In this document: positions 46,509 through 55,734 of the stretch, piece after piece | Layout: each line of letters opens with the position of its first letter | Numbering within the stretch: the stretch's first letter is position 1 | Assembly: GCF_900198605.1 (NCBI RefSeq) | Contig: NZ_FZPJ01000010.1 | Location: forward strand, 38,088 to 102,087 | DNA from: Helicobacter mesocricetorum | GTDB lineage: Bacteria; Campylobacterota; Campylobacteria; Campylobacterales; Helicobacteraceae | DNA length: 64,000 bases | Direction of reading: 5' to 3' | The notes under the pieces: model-generated | Databases searched by the model: none | The model's input: the letters and a program-made list of their open reading frames with translations, nothing else | Told to the model about the DNA's origin: nothing | Program-made: the position numbers and the translations under genes

Positions 46509-47315
46509 TTGACTATGGAAATTCAAGGCAGAATTTGGATTAAAGAAAAAGGAAAAAATTTCTTAGGATATGGCAAAATCGAATTGCTAGAGCGGATAGC
46601 AAAAAGTGGTTCTATTTCAAAAGCCGCCAAAGAAATGAGAATGAGTTATAAAGCGGCTTGGGATTGCGTTGATGCGATGAATAAACTCTCTAAAGAGCCT
46701 TTAGTTGTTACCATTAAAGGTGGTAAAAATGGTGGTGGTGCGCAAATTACCCAAAAAGGGCAGGAGATGATTGAAGTTTTCCACCAAATAAGAGAGAATC
46801 ACGAGCGCGTATTACGACTTTTTGAAGGGGATTTGCATTCTTGGGAGGTTTTTTTAGAGGGTAAGGGTAAAATTTTAGATGCCTTAAAGGGGGTTACAAT
46901 GCGAACAAGTGCTAGAAATCAGATTTATGGTGAGATTGTTGCTATTAAAGAGGATGCTGTTAATGCAGAGGTTGTTTTGAAGTTAAAAGAAGGTGTAATG
47001 CTAACTAGCTCCATAACCTTGCATTCTTTAAAGCAGCTTGGTTTAGAGGTTGGGATGCAATGTTGTGCGCTTATTAAGGCTAATTGGATGGTAGTTTTTA
47101 AAGAAGAGCCTAAGCAATCATCTTTGCAAAATCTATTAGGAGGAATAATAGAGTCTATACAAGAGGGAGATACTAACTCCGAAATAGAAATTAATAGTAA
47201 TGGTGTGCCATTATATGCCATTATCACAAAGGAGCTAAAAGATGATTTATGTTTGAAAAATGGAGAAAAAGTTTGGTTTGGATTTAAAGCTAATAATGTG
47301 ATTTTGGGAATTTAG
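46509..47315 (+). CDS. modE: Molybdate-responsive regulator ModE
   Basis: A 268-residue ModE: N-terminal winged helix-turn-helix (about 1-110, with RIAKSGSISKAAKEMRMSYKAAWD) and two C-terminal Mop/TOBE molybdate-binding domains (about 125-190, opening MRTSARNQIYGEIVAIKEDAVNAEV-like, and 200-266). It represses molybdate uptake when molybdate is bound. The frame can start at TTG 46509 (AGGGA ten bases upstream) or ATG 46515; I give the longer form. It heads modA-TOBE-modB-modC. Confidence 0.9.
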   Translation: MTMEIQGRIWIKEKGKNFLGYGKIELLERIAKSGSISKAAKEMRMSYKAAWDCVDAMNKLSKEPLVVTIKGGKNGGGAQITQKGQEMIEVFHQIRENHERVLRLFEGDLHSWEVFLEGKGKILDALKGVTMRTSARNQIYGEIVAIKEDAVNAEVVLKLKEGVMLTSSITLHSLKQLGLEVGMQCCALIKANWMVVFKEEPKQSSLQNLLGGIIESIQEGDTNSEIEINSNGVPLYAIITKELKDDLCLKNGEKVWFGFKANNVILGI

Positions 47316-47331
47316 AATAAAAGGAAAGAAA

Positions 47332-48090
47332 ATGTTGAGGTTTTTTAGAAAAATAGTTTTGGTGGGGGTATTAATTGTTGGCACTAGTGCTTTTGCAGAA
47401 GAGATTAGAGTGTTAGGTGCGGCTTCTTTGAAATATGTTTTAGAATCCATTAAAGAAGATTTCTTAAAAAATAGAAAGGGGGATAAAATCGATATTTCTT
47501 ATTTTTCAAGTGGTAAGGCTTATGCGCAAATTAAAAACGGAGCCTCTGTGCATTTATTTGTTTCTGCTGATGTTAGCTATCCTGCAAAACTTTATGAAGA
47601 CAAATTAGCCTCACAAAAAGAAGAGATTTATGCTAAGGGTAAGCTAGTATTATGGAGTAATGATAAGGATTTTAAAATTACTAAATTTGAAGATATTTTA
47701 AATCCAAAAATTACGCATATTGCTATTCCTAATCCAAAACTAGCCCCTTATGGTAGAGCAAGTATAGAGGCTTTAGAAGCGACAAAAATGCTTACTAATG
47801 TGGAAGAGAAGTTTGTAATTGGGGAGAGTATAGGGAGTGCTACTACTTATGTGGAATCTAAAAATGCGGAGGTGGGTTTTAGTGCTTTATCAATGTTTGG
47901 TGCTAATGGTGTTAAAACCAATACGATGAGTCTTGTTGTTATTGATGAGAAGTTTTATAAACCCATTAATCAAGCTCTTATTATCCCTAAATTTGGAGAG
48001 AATTCTAAACTTGCCTTAGAGTTTAAAAATTATATCTTAAGCAAAGAGGCTAAAAAGAGATTCTTAGAGTTTGGATATAGTGTTGAATAA
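47332..48090 (+). CDS. modA: Molybdate-binding periplasmic protein
   Basis: A 252-residue solute-binding protein with signal peptide ending SAFAEE (about residue 22). The mature part has the ModA features VLGAASLKYVLESI, the ASGKAYAQI-type oxyanion loop (here SSGKAYAQIKNGA), and a closing AKKRFLEFGY. It captures molybdate or tungstate for ModB. It follows modE by 16 bp and overlaps the TOBE gene by 20 bp. Confidence 0.93.
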   Translation: MLRFFRKIVLVGVLIVGTSAFAEEIRVLGAASLKYVLESIKEDFLKNRKGDKIDISYFSSGKAYAQIKNGASVHLFVSADVSYPAKLYEDKLASQKEEIYAKGKLVLWSNDKDFKITKFEDILNPKITHIAIPNPKLAPYGRASIEALEATKMLTNVEEKFVIGESIGSATTYVESKNAEVGFSALSMFGANGVKTNTMSLVVIDEKFYKPINQALIIPKFGENSKLALEFKNYILSKEAKKRFLEFGYSVE

Positions 48091-48487
48091 AATTCGCGGT
48101 ATATTAAGAGATTTTGTTTCGCAAGGAGGAATTTCTCGATTAGAAGTGGAATGCGGAGAATTTGTCTTTTTTGTCTTGCTCTTAGAAGATTCTATTTCTT
48201 TACGAAACTATTTGCATAAAGGCATTTGCATAGGGTTTAAAGAAAGTAATGTAGTGGTAGCTAGTAGAATAGAGGGAGTTAGTAATGCCTTTGAAGCAAA
48301 AATTCTCTCTTTTGAAAGTGATAACCTTTTTATGCGTTTGTTACTAGAATGCAAAGCTGCAGAAAATGGTCAGATTAGCGTATTGGCTTCTTATGAGTGT
48401 GCGAAGAATCTTACAAAGAGTAAAAAAGTATTTTGGCATATTTTAGAGAGTGAAATTATGGTGTTGGAAAGATTTGATGGAGTTTGA
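48071..48487 (+). CDS. TOBE-domain molybdate-related protein
   Basis: A 138-residue cytoplasmic protein with two half-similar TOBE/Mop-like segments (LHKGICIGFKESNVVVAS and a second around ILSFESDNLFMRLLLE). Campylobacter jejuni has a comparable small gene between modA and modB (recalled), so this is a lineage feature. It might bind molybdate, or tune the transporter. No ATG is available: TTG 48071, GTG 48080 or TTG 48083 could serve, all inside modA. The modB start overlaps its end by 11 bp. Confidence 0.7.
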   Translation: MDIVLNKIRGILRDFVSQGGISRLEVECGEFVFFVLLLEDSISLRNYLHKGICIGFKESNVVVASRIEGVSNAFEAKILSFESDNLFMRLLLECKAAENGQISVLASYECAKNLTKSKKVFWHILESEIMVLERFDGV

Positions 48488-49151
48488 TGGTTTTTTATCA
48501 ACGATGTTTCTGACTTTTAAAGTTGCCACGATTACGACATTTTTGTTGCTAATTGTTGCTATCCCTTTGGCGTATTTTTTAGCATTTTCTCAAACCAAAA
48601 TAACGGCTATTTTAGAAGCCATAGTCTCTATGCCTTTAGTGCTTCCTCCAAGTGTATTGGGGTTTTATTTATTACTTGCCTTTAGCCCACAGAATGCCTT
48701 TGGTAGTTTTTTATTAGAGTATTTTAATCTCAAATTAGTTTTTAGCTTTGAAGGATTGATTTTAGCCTCCGTGATTTTTAGCTTACCTTTTATGGTTAAT
48801 CCCATTCAAGCAGGTTTTGCAAGTTTGCCAAAATCTCTTTTTGAGGCAGCATTGACTTTAGGAAAAAGTCGCTTAAGCATACTTTTAAAGGTTTTATTGC
48901 CTAATATTTCGCATTCTATTTGGATGGGGGTAGTAATAGCCTTTGCTCATACTATTGGAGAGTTTGGCGTAGTAATGATGATAGGGGGGAATATACAAGG
49001 TGAAACTCGTGTTGCTAGTATTGCCATTTATGATGAGGTAGAATCGCTTAATTATGCTTTAGCTCATCAATACGCTCTAACCCTTTTTGTTATTACTTTT
49101 TGTATTTTACTCTTCACTTTTTATCTAAAGAAAAGCAAATCTTTATGGTAA
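48477..49151 (+). CDS. modB: Molybdate ABC transporter permease
   Basis: A 224-residue inner-membrane permease with five or six helices and the EAA loop (EAALTLGKSRLSILLKVLLPN). MPLVLPPSVLGFYLL is typical for ModB. The ATG at 48477 follows GGAAAG; a frame from 48450 would add nine residues in the TOBE gene. It overlaps modC by 7 bp. Confidence 0.94.
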   Translation: MEFDGFLSTMFLTFKVATITTFLLLIVAIPLAYFLAFSQTKITAILEAIVSMPLVLPPSVLGFYLLLAFSPQNAFGSFLLEYFNLKLVFSFEGLILASVIFSLPFMVNPIQAGFASLPKSLFEAALTLGKSRLSILLKVLLPNISHSIWMGVVIAFAHTIGEFGVVMMIGGNIQGETRVASIAIYDEVESLNYALAHQYALTLFVITFCILLFTFYLKKSKSLW

Positions 49152-50014
49152 CCATAAGAATCCAAAAAAAACTTCATAGCACAGAAGGGGATTTATCTTT
49201 AGAATTAGATTGCCAATTAGAAGAAAACCAGCTCATTACGCTTTTTGGAAAAAGTGGTGCAGGTAAAACGACAATTTTAAGAATCCTAGCAGGTCTTGTT
49301 AAGCCTGATTGTGGGTTTATTGAAGTGGGTGGAAAGGTGTGGTTTGATTCTAAAATCAATATCCCGCCACAAAGAAGAGAAATAGGCTTTGTTTTTCAAG
49401 ATTATGCCCTCTTTCCTAATATGAGTGTCGAAGAGAATCTTTACTTTGCTTTGCCAAAGGGAGAGGATAAGAGGATTGTTGATACTCTCTTAGAAATGGT
49501 AGAATTGAGTGCTTTAAGGAAAGTAAAGCCTAATGTTTTAAGTGGAGGGCAGCAGCAACGCGTAGCTTTAGCTAGAGCTTTAGTAAGGAAGCCCAAAATT
49601 TTACTTTTAGATGAGCCATTTTCTGCATTGGATTTGGGAACTGCACAGAAGTTACAAGCAGAACTTTTAGAGATTCATCGACATTTTGGACTAAGCACTT
49701 TTTTGGTTAGTCATAACTTTAGCGAAGTATTTTTTCTCTCTAATTATATTTTGCATTTAAGTAAGGGAAGGGTTGATAAAGAGGGTCCTCCTCAATGGGT
49801 GTTTTTAAACCAAATTCCTAGTGGTAAGTTTTTACAAAATGGAGTAGTATTAGAGATAACTAAAAATGGCTTAGTCTTTATTGTCTCTGTGTTGGCGGGG
49901 AATAATATTGTAAAGATTACAGCATCTGCTGAAGAGATTAAGGGGTTAAAAATTGGGGATTTAGTAATGTTAAGCTCTAAGGCGTGGAATCCTGTATTGG
50001 TGAAATTAGAATAA
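49145..50014 (+). CDS. modC: Molybdate ABC transporter ATP-binding protein
   Basis: A 289-residue ATPase. Walker A is GKSGAGKT (35-42), the ABC signature LSGGQQQ (132-138) and Walker B LLLDEP (153-158). The C-terminal 70 residues contain a single TOBE/Mop-like domain, shorter than in E. coli ModC. The ATG at 49145 overlaps the modB stop; a frame from 49100 is less likely. Last gene of the mod operon. Confidence 0.94.
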   Translation: MVTIRIQKKLHSTEGDLSLELDCQLEENQLITLFGKSGAGKTTILRILAGLVKPDCGFIEVGGKVWFDSKINIPPQRREIGFVFQDYALFPNMSVEENLYFALPKGEDKRIVDTLLEMVELSALRKVKPNVLSGGQQQRVALARALVRKPKILLLDEPFSALDLGTAQKLQAELLEIHRHFGLSTFLVSHNFSEVFFLSNYILHLSKGRVDKEGPPQWVFLNQIPSGKFLQNGVVLEITKNGLVFIVSVLAGNNIVKITASAEEIKGLKIGDLVMLSSKAWNPVLVKLE

Positions 50015-50135
50015 GAACGAAAAATTATGTTATAAAATAGCAATGTTTAAGAAAGATAGGTAAAAAGCAAATAGACATTGCCAAAAGATACATTGCGTTG
50101 TAAGAACATTGAAAAAATGGCAAACTAAAGTATTG

Positions 50136-50141
50136 TATAAT
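50136..50141 (+). promoter_or_regulatory. -10 element for the methyltransferase gene
   Basis: A perfect TATAAT, 25 bases before the ATG at 50167, in the 152-bp gap after modC. Confidence 0.45.
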
Positions 50142-50166
50142 AAAAGCAAAAGTTTAAAGGATAGCA

Positions 50167-51735
50167 ATGCAACATTGGAATGAAGGTTACTTTTCAGATT
50201 TTTCCTACACTAAGGGTTATTACAGAGTTATTAATCCATTATTAATGAATTTTCATTTAGCTTTGGCGGGTGTTAAGAGTAATACAATAAATGATGAGGG
50301 AGAGGATATATCCCCCCCCCCAGAGTTTAATTACTTGGAACTTGGTTTTGGTATGGGAATTAGTGTTAATATTCACGCTGCTACGACTAGGGGGAATTAT
50401 ACTGCCATAGATTTTAATCCCCAACATATGGCTTATGCAAACACCTATGCTAAGTCTGATAATATTACTTTATACAATGATAGTTTTAAGGAGTTTTTAG
50501 CAAGATTAGAGCAAGAAAAAATAACTTTTGATTATATTTGCTTTCACGGGATTTTTTCTTGGATATCTAAAGAGAATCGAGATATTCTTTTAGAGATTGT
50601 TTATAAGTTTCTAAAAGTTGGTGGAGTTGTTTATAATAGCTACAATTGCTATCCCCAGCAAATTTTTGCTTTACCTATTAAAGAAATTTTGTTCTTACAC
50701 CATCAATTAAATCATAGCACTAACATTAATGCCAATGATCAAGTTTTAAAAAGTATGGATTTTATTGCTGAATTTACAAAAACCAATCCGTTGTTTATGA
50801 AAAATTCTGATGTTGCTAGTTTTATCACAAGAATCCAAAATATGAAAGATTCAGGTATTTCTTATCTCGCACACGAATATTTAAATGCAGATTGGAAATG
50901 TTTTTATTTTTATGAAATTGCCAAAATGATGGAGAATATTAAATGTTCTTTTGCAGTCAATACAGAGCCTTTGGATCATTTGGATAGTTGTAATTTAAAT
51001 GAGGATGCAAGGAATTTTCTAAGCAATATAGCCGATCCTATTTTTAAAGAACAGCTTAAAGATTACTATGTTAGTCGTAATTTTAGAGGTGATATTTTTG
51101 TCAAGGGAATACAAAGGTTTGCTCATAATGCTTCTATGCAGAGGATTTTAAATACAGAATTTGTTTTAATCTCGCCTATCACTGCTTTTAAATATCAGAT
51201 GGAAGTGGTGCTTGGAACTTTGACTTTGGATAAGGATTTGTATAAAAAGGCTTTAGAATATCTCCAATCCCAATCTTATAGACCAAAGTCTGGCTCGGAG
51301 ATTATGTCAGAGTGCAAGATAGATTTTTCAAGTTTGGCGACATTAATAATTGTTTTAATCAAGCAAGAAATGCTTTTTCCCACACAAAAAATAGATAAAA
51401 CGATAAAAGATAGGGCAAAAACCTATAATGAGATTTTATTTAACCAACAACTTGAAGATGAAACCAATGTTTATGTAGCTGCCCCACTTATTGGATCTTG
51501 CATTGCAGTAAGTTCTATAGAACAATTAGTTATGAAAACTTATTTAGATAGTGTTAAAGATAAAGAAAATCTTGCCTTAAAAACCTTTGAGTTGTTTAAA
51601 AAGTATGGCAAGAAAGTCGTAGAAGAGGGTGTTGTTGTCCAAGAAGATTCGGAAAATATTAAAAGGATTGAGGTTATAGTTAAAGGCTTTATGGAGAAAC
51701 TCCCTCTTTATAAAGTCTTGGGGATTTTGGATTAA
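50167..51735 (+). CDS. Methyltransferase with regulatory domain, phase-variable candidate
   Basis: A 522-residue protein: a SAM-dependent methyltransferase domain (about 45-170; motif I E58-L-G-F-G-M-G64, then [10 protein letters not shown] and [11 protein letters not shown]), the methyltransferase-regulatory domain (about 200-290) and a helical C-terminal part (about 330-522). The substrate is unknown; proteins of this type occur in several epsilonproteobacteria. Ten consecutive C at 50312-50321 encode S-P-P-P just before motif I. The present length keeps the frame open; one C more or fewer stops it. It overlaps hisF by 1 bp (TAATG). Confidence 0.8.
   Translation: MQHWNEGYFSDFSYTKGYYRVINPLLMNFHLALAGVKSNTINDEGEDISPPPEFNYLELGFGMGISVNIHAATTRGNYTAIDFNPQHMAYANTYAKSDNITLYNDSFKEFLARLEQEKITFDYICFHGIFSWISKENRDILLEIVYKFLKVGGVVYNSYNCYPQQIFALPIKEILFLHHQLNHSTNINANDQVLKSMDFIAEFTKTNPLFMKNSDVASFITRIQNMKDSGISYLAHEYLNADWKCFYFYEIAKMMENIKCSFAVNTEPLDHLDSCNLNEDARNFLSNIADPIFKEQLKDYYVSRNFRGDIFVKGIQRFAHNASMQRILNTEFVLISPITAFKYQMEVVLGTLTLDKDLYKKALEYLQSQSYRPKSGSEIMSECKIDFSSLATLIIVLIKQEMLFPTQKIDKTIKDRAKTYNEILFNQQLEDETNVYVAAPLIGSCIAVSSIEQLVMKTYLDSVKDKENLALKTFELFKKYGKKVVEEGVVVQEDSENIKRIEVIVKGFMEKLPLYKVLGILD
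50312..50321 (+). repeat. C10 homopolymer tract inside a coding region
   Basis: Ten C in a row, the longest G or C run in the window (others reach seven). With 11 C the frame reads Arg-Val then TAA; with nine it ends about 30 codons later. This is the form of a slipped-strand contingency locus as known for Helicobacter and Campylobacter. Confidence 0.75.
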
Positions 51736-52523
51736 TGGTTTCATCTTTAGCAAAACGCATTATACCTTGTTTGGATATTAAAGAAGGGCGCGTAGTTAAG
51801 GGGGTGAATTTCTTAGGATTGCAGGATGCAGGAGATCCTATAGAGGTAGCTAAGCGTTACAATGATGAGGGGGCTGATGAGATTGTTTTTTTAGATATTA
51901 CCGCTACTAGTGATAATCGTGATGTTACGCTTGAAATGGTAAAGTCTGTGGCTAAAGAAATATTTATTCCTTTGAGCGTTGGCGGGGGAATCCGAAGTTT
52001 GCAAGATATGTATAATCTTTTGAATGTGGGTTGTGATAAAGTAAGTCTAAATTCTTCTGCCCTTGCTAATCCTGATTTAATTACGCAAGGAGCAAAGAGA
52101 TTTGGCTCTCAATGTATAATCGTGGCTATTGATGTGAAAAGAAATGCAAATAATCCCAAAAAATTGGAAGTTTATACACACGGGGGAGTAAAAAATACAG
52201 GGATTGATTTATTGCAATGGGTAAAAGAGGCTTATAATCGTGGTGCTGGAGAGATTTTGCTAACAAGTATGGATTGCGATGGCACAAAGAGTGGTTATGA
52301 TTTAAAGACTTTAGAGGAGGTTTCTAATCTTGTGGATATACCGCTTATTGCAAGTGGTGGTGCAGGGAGTAAGGAGCATATCTTGGAAGCCTTTAGAAGC
52401 GGTGCAGATGCTGCTTTAGCGGCTTCTATTTTTCATTATCAAGAAATAGTGATTATGGAGTTAAAGGAATTTTTAAGGAATGAAGGAATACCTGTGCGGT
52501 TTCCTTCTATGGTTCATCTTTAG
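51735..52523 (+). CDS. hisF: Imidazole glycerol phosphate synthase cyclase subunit
   Basis: A 262-residue TIM-barrel enzyme. With HisH it makes imidazole glycerol phosphate and AICAR from PRFAR. The first catalytic Asp is D14 in [15 protein letters not shown], the second in VAIDVKR near 133; GGGIRS and SGGAGS are the phosphate loops. Its partner hisH is three genes downstream, beyond pdxJ. Its stop overlaps the convergent pdxJ stop by 4 bp. Confidence 0.96.
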   Translation: MVSSLAKRIIPCLDIKEGRVVKGVNFLGLQDAGDPIEVAKRYNDEGADEIVFLDITATSDNRDVTLEMVKSVAKEIFIPLSVGGGIRSLQDMYNLLNVGCDKVSLNSSALANPDLITQGAKRFGSQCIIVAIDVKRNANNPKKLEVYTHGGVKNTGIDLLQWVKEAYNRGAGEILLTSMDCDGTKSGYDLKTLEEVSNLVDIPLIASGGAGSKEHILEAFRSGADAALAASIFHYQEIVIMELKEFLRNEGIPVRFPSMVHL

Positions 52524-53311
52524 TTTGGTTTGTGTTGCATTAATGCAAGCATATCTTTAATGGCTTGTTCTAATCCGCTAAAAATAGCTCTAGCAATAAT
52601 ACTTTGCCCGATATTTAATTCAAAAATTTCTGGAATCTTTAGGATTGGCGTTAAATTGGTATAGTTTAACCCGTGTCCTGCGGCGACCTCTAATCCTAAC
52701 CATTTAGCTTCTTTTGCGGAGTTTTGTAGATTTTGAATAGATTTTTCATAAAGCTCTTTTAGGGATGCTCTTGGAAGTTCTAAACTTTTAAGACTATGTT
52801 GGGTTCTGGAGAGGTTTGAGAAAAGCATTAAGTGTAAATTGGCATAGCTTCCTGTATGTAGCTCTACAATCTCTGCTCCCACTTCTTTGGCTGCACAAAT
52901 TTGCTCAATATCAGCATCAATAAAAAGTGAGACTTCAGTATTAATGGAATGAAAAGCTTGTAGGATTTCTTGAATTTTTTGATAGTTTGCTTGAATATCT
53001 AATCCCCCCTCTGTCGTTATTTCTTCTCTATTTTCTGGGACTAGAGTTACTCTTTGGGGTTTAAGGTTTAAGAGAAGTTCTATAATTTGGGGATTAATAG
53101 AGCATTCCACATTAATGGGTAAAAAAGAGGATTGAATGATATTTTGAATATCTAAATCGTGAATATGTCGTCTATCTTCGCGTAAATGCATAGTAATTTG
53201 ATGCGCTCCTGCTCTTTTAGCAATAAAAATAGCTTCTAAAGGGTCAGGGTCGTTAATAGCTCTTGCCTCACGCAAAGTTGCTATATGATCGATATTCACT
53301 CCAAGTAGCAT
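52520..53311 (-). CDS. pdxJ: Pyridoxine 5'-phosphate synthase
   Basis: A 263-residue TIM-barrel PdxJ that joins 1-deoxyxylulose-5-phosphate with 3-amino-1-hydroxyacetone phosphate to pyridoxine phosphate. It starts [17 protein letters not shown] and has [23 protein letters not shown] and a closing [10 protein letters not shown] with [12 protein letters not shown]. It is the single minus-strand gene in this plus-strand stretch and splits hisF from hisH. pdxA is not nearby. Confidence 0.96.
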   Translation of the reverse strand: MLLGVNIDHIATLREARAINDPDPLEAIFIAKRAGAHQITMHLREDRRHIHDLDIQNIIQSSFLPINVECSINPQIIELLLNLKPQRVTLVPENREEITTEGGLDIQANYQKIQEILQAFHSINTEVSLFIDADIEQICAAKEVGAEIVELHTGSYANLHLMLFSNLSRTQHSLKSLELPRASLKELYEKSIQNLQNSAKEAKWLGLEVAAGHGLNYTNLTPILKIPEIFELNIGQSIIARAIFSGLEQAIKDMLALMQHKPN

Positions 53312-53374
53312 ATTGTTCCTTTTGGGTAGATTTGTGTAAGATTCTAGCTAAAATTACTTTAAAAGGATTTTGTT

Positions 53375-54199
53375 ATGGTGATGGTTTTTGATTGTGAGAC
53401 TATTCCAGATGTGGAACTGATTAAAAAATCTTTTCAAAAGGAATTTCAAAGTAGGAATATAGTCTTGCAAGATGATTTAGCAGTTAGTAAGGAAGCTCAA
53501 AAAATACAAAAAGAAATTAGTGGTAGTGAGTTTTTGCCTCTTTGTTATCACCAAGTTATCTCTATTGCAGCAGTTTTTTGTGATGAATATGGCAACTTTA
53601 AGAAAGTGGGAAACTTTTCAAGTATTGGGAATACTAAAGAGGAATTAGAAAAATCGCTTATTAAGGGGTTTTTGGATTATTTAAATAAACATCAGCCTAA
53701 ACTTGTAAGCTTCAATGGTAGGGGATTTGATATGCCAATGTTGTTGCTTAGAGCAATGAAGTATAAACTATCTGCTAATGCTTATTTTGAAATCGAAAAT
53801 ATTCAATTTAATAAAAGTAAATGGGAGAATTATCGCCAAAGGTATAGTGAGCGATTCCATACAGATTTATTAGATGTATTGGGGAATTATGGCGCTGCTA
53901 GAGGATTAAAGCTTGATGTTTTAGCTAATCTTGTAGGATTTCCGGGTAAGTTTGATGTTTGTGGAGATATGGTGCTTGATTTGTATTATAAAAAAGAATA
54001 TGAAGTAATTAATACTTATTGCCAAAGTGATGTTTTAAATACCTATGGGTTATATCTTAATTATGAGCTTTTATCGGGGAATCTAAGTTTGCAAGAATAT
54101 CAAAATATTTTAATGCATTGGAGAGATACTCTTCCACAAGATAAAGCGTATTATCGGGTATTTTTTGATACAATCACGCAACAAATTAATAACCTATAA
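53375..54199 (+). CDS. PolB-like predicted 3'-5' exonuclease
   Basis: A 274-residue DEDD-fold protein. Exo I is VFDCETIPD (D and E near residues 5-7), Exo II VSFNGRGFDMPML near 115, and Exo III has YCQSDVLNTYGLYL near 215, matching the predicted exonuclease family related to the PolB proofreading domain (PF10108, from memory). It has no polymerase part. The role could be DNA or RNA 3' trimming. It starts 63 bp from pdxJ, divergently, and is 8 bp before the Cache-type gene. Confidence 0.8.
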   Translation: MVMVFDCETIPDVELIKKSFQKEFQSRNIVLQDDLAVSKEAQKIQKEISGSEFLPLCYHQVISIAAVFCDEYGNFKKVGNFSSIGNTKEELEKSLIKGFLDYLNKHQPKLVSFNGRGFDMPMLLLRAMKYKLSANAYFEIENIQFNKSKWENYRQRYSERFHTDLLDVLGNYGAARGLKLDVLANLVGFPGKFDVCGDMVLDLYYKKEYEVINTYCQSDVLNTYGLYLNYELLSGNLSLQEYQNILMHWRDTLPQDKAYYRVFFDTITQQINNL

Positions 54200-54207
54200 G
54201 GAAGAGA

Positions 54208-55113
54208 ATGCTATCCAAAGAGATTTTTTATTTTAATGAAATACGTTATGAGATTAGAGCCTATTTGTGTTTTTTGTTTCAACGCAATATCAAAAATCAT
54301 CTCCCTTATATTGAGCTTAATAAAATCATTGATGGGTTGCATAAAATTGAAAAAGAAGTTGGTATTTTTGAGCTACTTTATATTTTGGATTCTGCTGGGA
54401 ATTTAGCTATTGATGGGATTACAAGTAATGCAAGTTTGAAATGTAAAAAAGGAGAGAATCACAACGATAGAGCTTATTTTTATCGCGCTGTTAAAGAAAA
54501 GAAATGTATTTTAACAGACCCTTACCCCTCTGTGGCAAGTGGGACATTAGTTGTAACAGCAGCTTATCCTTTGTATAATGATAGGGGTGAATTAATGTAT
54601 GTTGTTTGTATAGATTTGCCCTTAGAGAGGATTCCTAATTTAGTTAGTCCAACTTTTATTTTTGGTATTTCTTCAAATTTTAGGAAAATTGTTTATTTTG
54701 TAATGTCTTTTGCGCTTTTTGCTATTTGTGTTTTATTGCTTGTTAAAGGCAGTATTAGTATGTGGGATGCTTTAGGGCATTTTAATAATTTGGATATTAA
54801 AGATGTTTTTGAGGCTACGATTTTAATCACACTTTCTTTAGCGATTTTTGATTTAGTGAGTGCTATTTTTGAAGAAGAAGTCTTAGGAAGGCATAAGTCT
54901 CAAGATTCTAAAGTCGTCCATCAAACGATGATTAGGTTTTTGGGTTCTATTATTATTGCTTTGGCTATTGAAGCTTTAATGCTTGTCTTTAAGATGACAA
55001 TCACAGAGCCTGATAAATTAATTTATGCAGTTTATTTAATTGCAGGTGTTACTTCGTTGTTGATTGGTTTATCCCTTTATGTTAAATTTACAGCAGCAGT
55101 TCGTAAAGGTTGA
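54208..55113 (+). CDS. Cache (PDC) sensor membrane protein without output domain
   Basis: A 301-residue protein. The first 150 residues resemble a PDC/Cache ligand-binding fold: LYILDSAGNLAIDG, then RAYFYRAVKEKKCILTDPYPS and YPLYNDRGELMYVVCIDL. Four hydrophobic segments follow (about 157-180, 197-218, 243-262, 270-292). No membrane helix precedes the sensor part, and there is no HAMP, kinase, GGDEF or methyl-accepting domain. Cache domains normally lie outside the cytoplasm between two helices, so this topology is unusual. It sits before hisH; a link with histidine is speculation. Confidence 0.7.
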   Translation: MLSKEIFYFNEIRYEIRAYLCFLFQRNIKNHLPYIELNKIIDGLHKIEKEVGIFELLYILDSAGNLAIDGITSNASLKCKKGENHNDRAYFYRAVKEKKCILTDPYPSVASGTLVVTAAYPLYNDRGELMYVVCIDLPLERIPNLVSPTFIFGISSNFRKIVYFVMSFALFAICVLLLVKGSISMWDALGHFNNLDIKDVFEATILITLSLAIFDLVSAIFEEEVLGRHKSQDSKVVHQTMIRFLGSIIIALAIEALMLVFKMTITEPDKLIYAVYLIAGVTSLLIGLSLYVKFTAAVRKG

Positions 55114-55124
55114 TTTAGAGCTTT

Positions 55125-55733
55125 ATGTTAGGGATTATTGATTATAAAATTGGGAATTTAGCTAGTGTGCAAAATGCTTTTAAAAAACTCAATCAAGAGG
55201 CAGTTATTATAGAAGATCCCAAAAAAGTTAAAATGTGTAGGTTACTTGTATTACCCGGTGTTGGTGCATTTGGGGATGCTATGGAGCATTTAAGAAAGAG
55301 TGGTATGCAAGAGGCTATTTTAGAGTATGTAAAAAGTGGGAAATATTTATTGGGGATTTGTTTAGGAATGCAGCTTTTATTCCAAAGGAGTGAGGAGTTT
55401 GGAGAACATTTGGGGCTTGGTTTATTAGAAGGAGAAGTGCTTAGGATAGCAGGATTGCAAAAAAAGGAAAAAATACCACATATGGGTTGGAATCTCATTA
55501 GAATATATCAGCATAGCCCTCTTTTTGAAGGTATATCTACAGATTTTTATTTATATTTTGTGCATAGTTTTTGTGTTAGGAATCTTAGTAATGCCATAGG
55601 TGTTAGCCATTATGGTGTGGAGTTTGCCTCTATTGTGCAAAAAGATAATATTTTTGGGATTCAACCCCATCCAGAAAAATCACATAATGTGGGTTTAAAA
55701 ATCTTACAAAATTTCATACATTTAAAGGACTAA
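55125..55733 (+). CDS. hisH: Imidazole glycerol phosphate synthase glutaminase subunit
   Basis: A 202-residue class I glutamine amidotransferase that feeds ammonia to HisF. The triad is C79 in GICLGMQ, H182 and E184 in QPHPEKS. PGVGAFGDAM is the oxyanion loop. hisA follows after 1 bp, and the start is 11 bp after the Cache-type gene. Confidence 0.96.
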   Translation: MLGIIDYKIGNLASVQNAFKKLNQEAVIIEDPKKVKMCRLLVLPGVGAFGDAMEHLRKSGMQEAILEYVKSGKYLLGICLGMQLLFQRSEEFGEHLGLGLLEGEVLRIAGLQKKEKIPHMGWNLIRIYQHSPLFEGISTDFYLYFVHSFCVRNLSNAIGVSHYGVEFASIVQKDNIFGIQPHPEKSHNVGLKILQNFIHLKD

Positions 55734-55734
55734 A

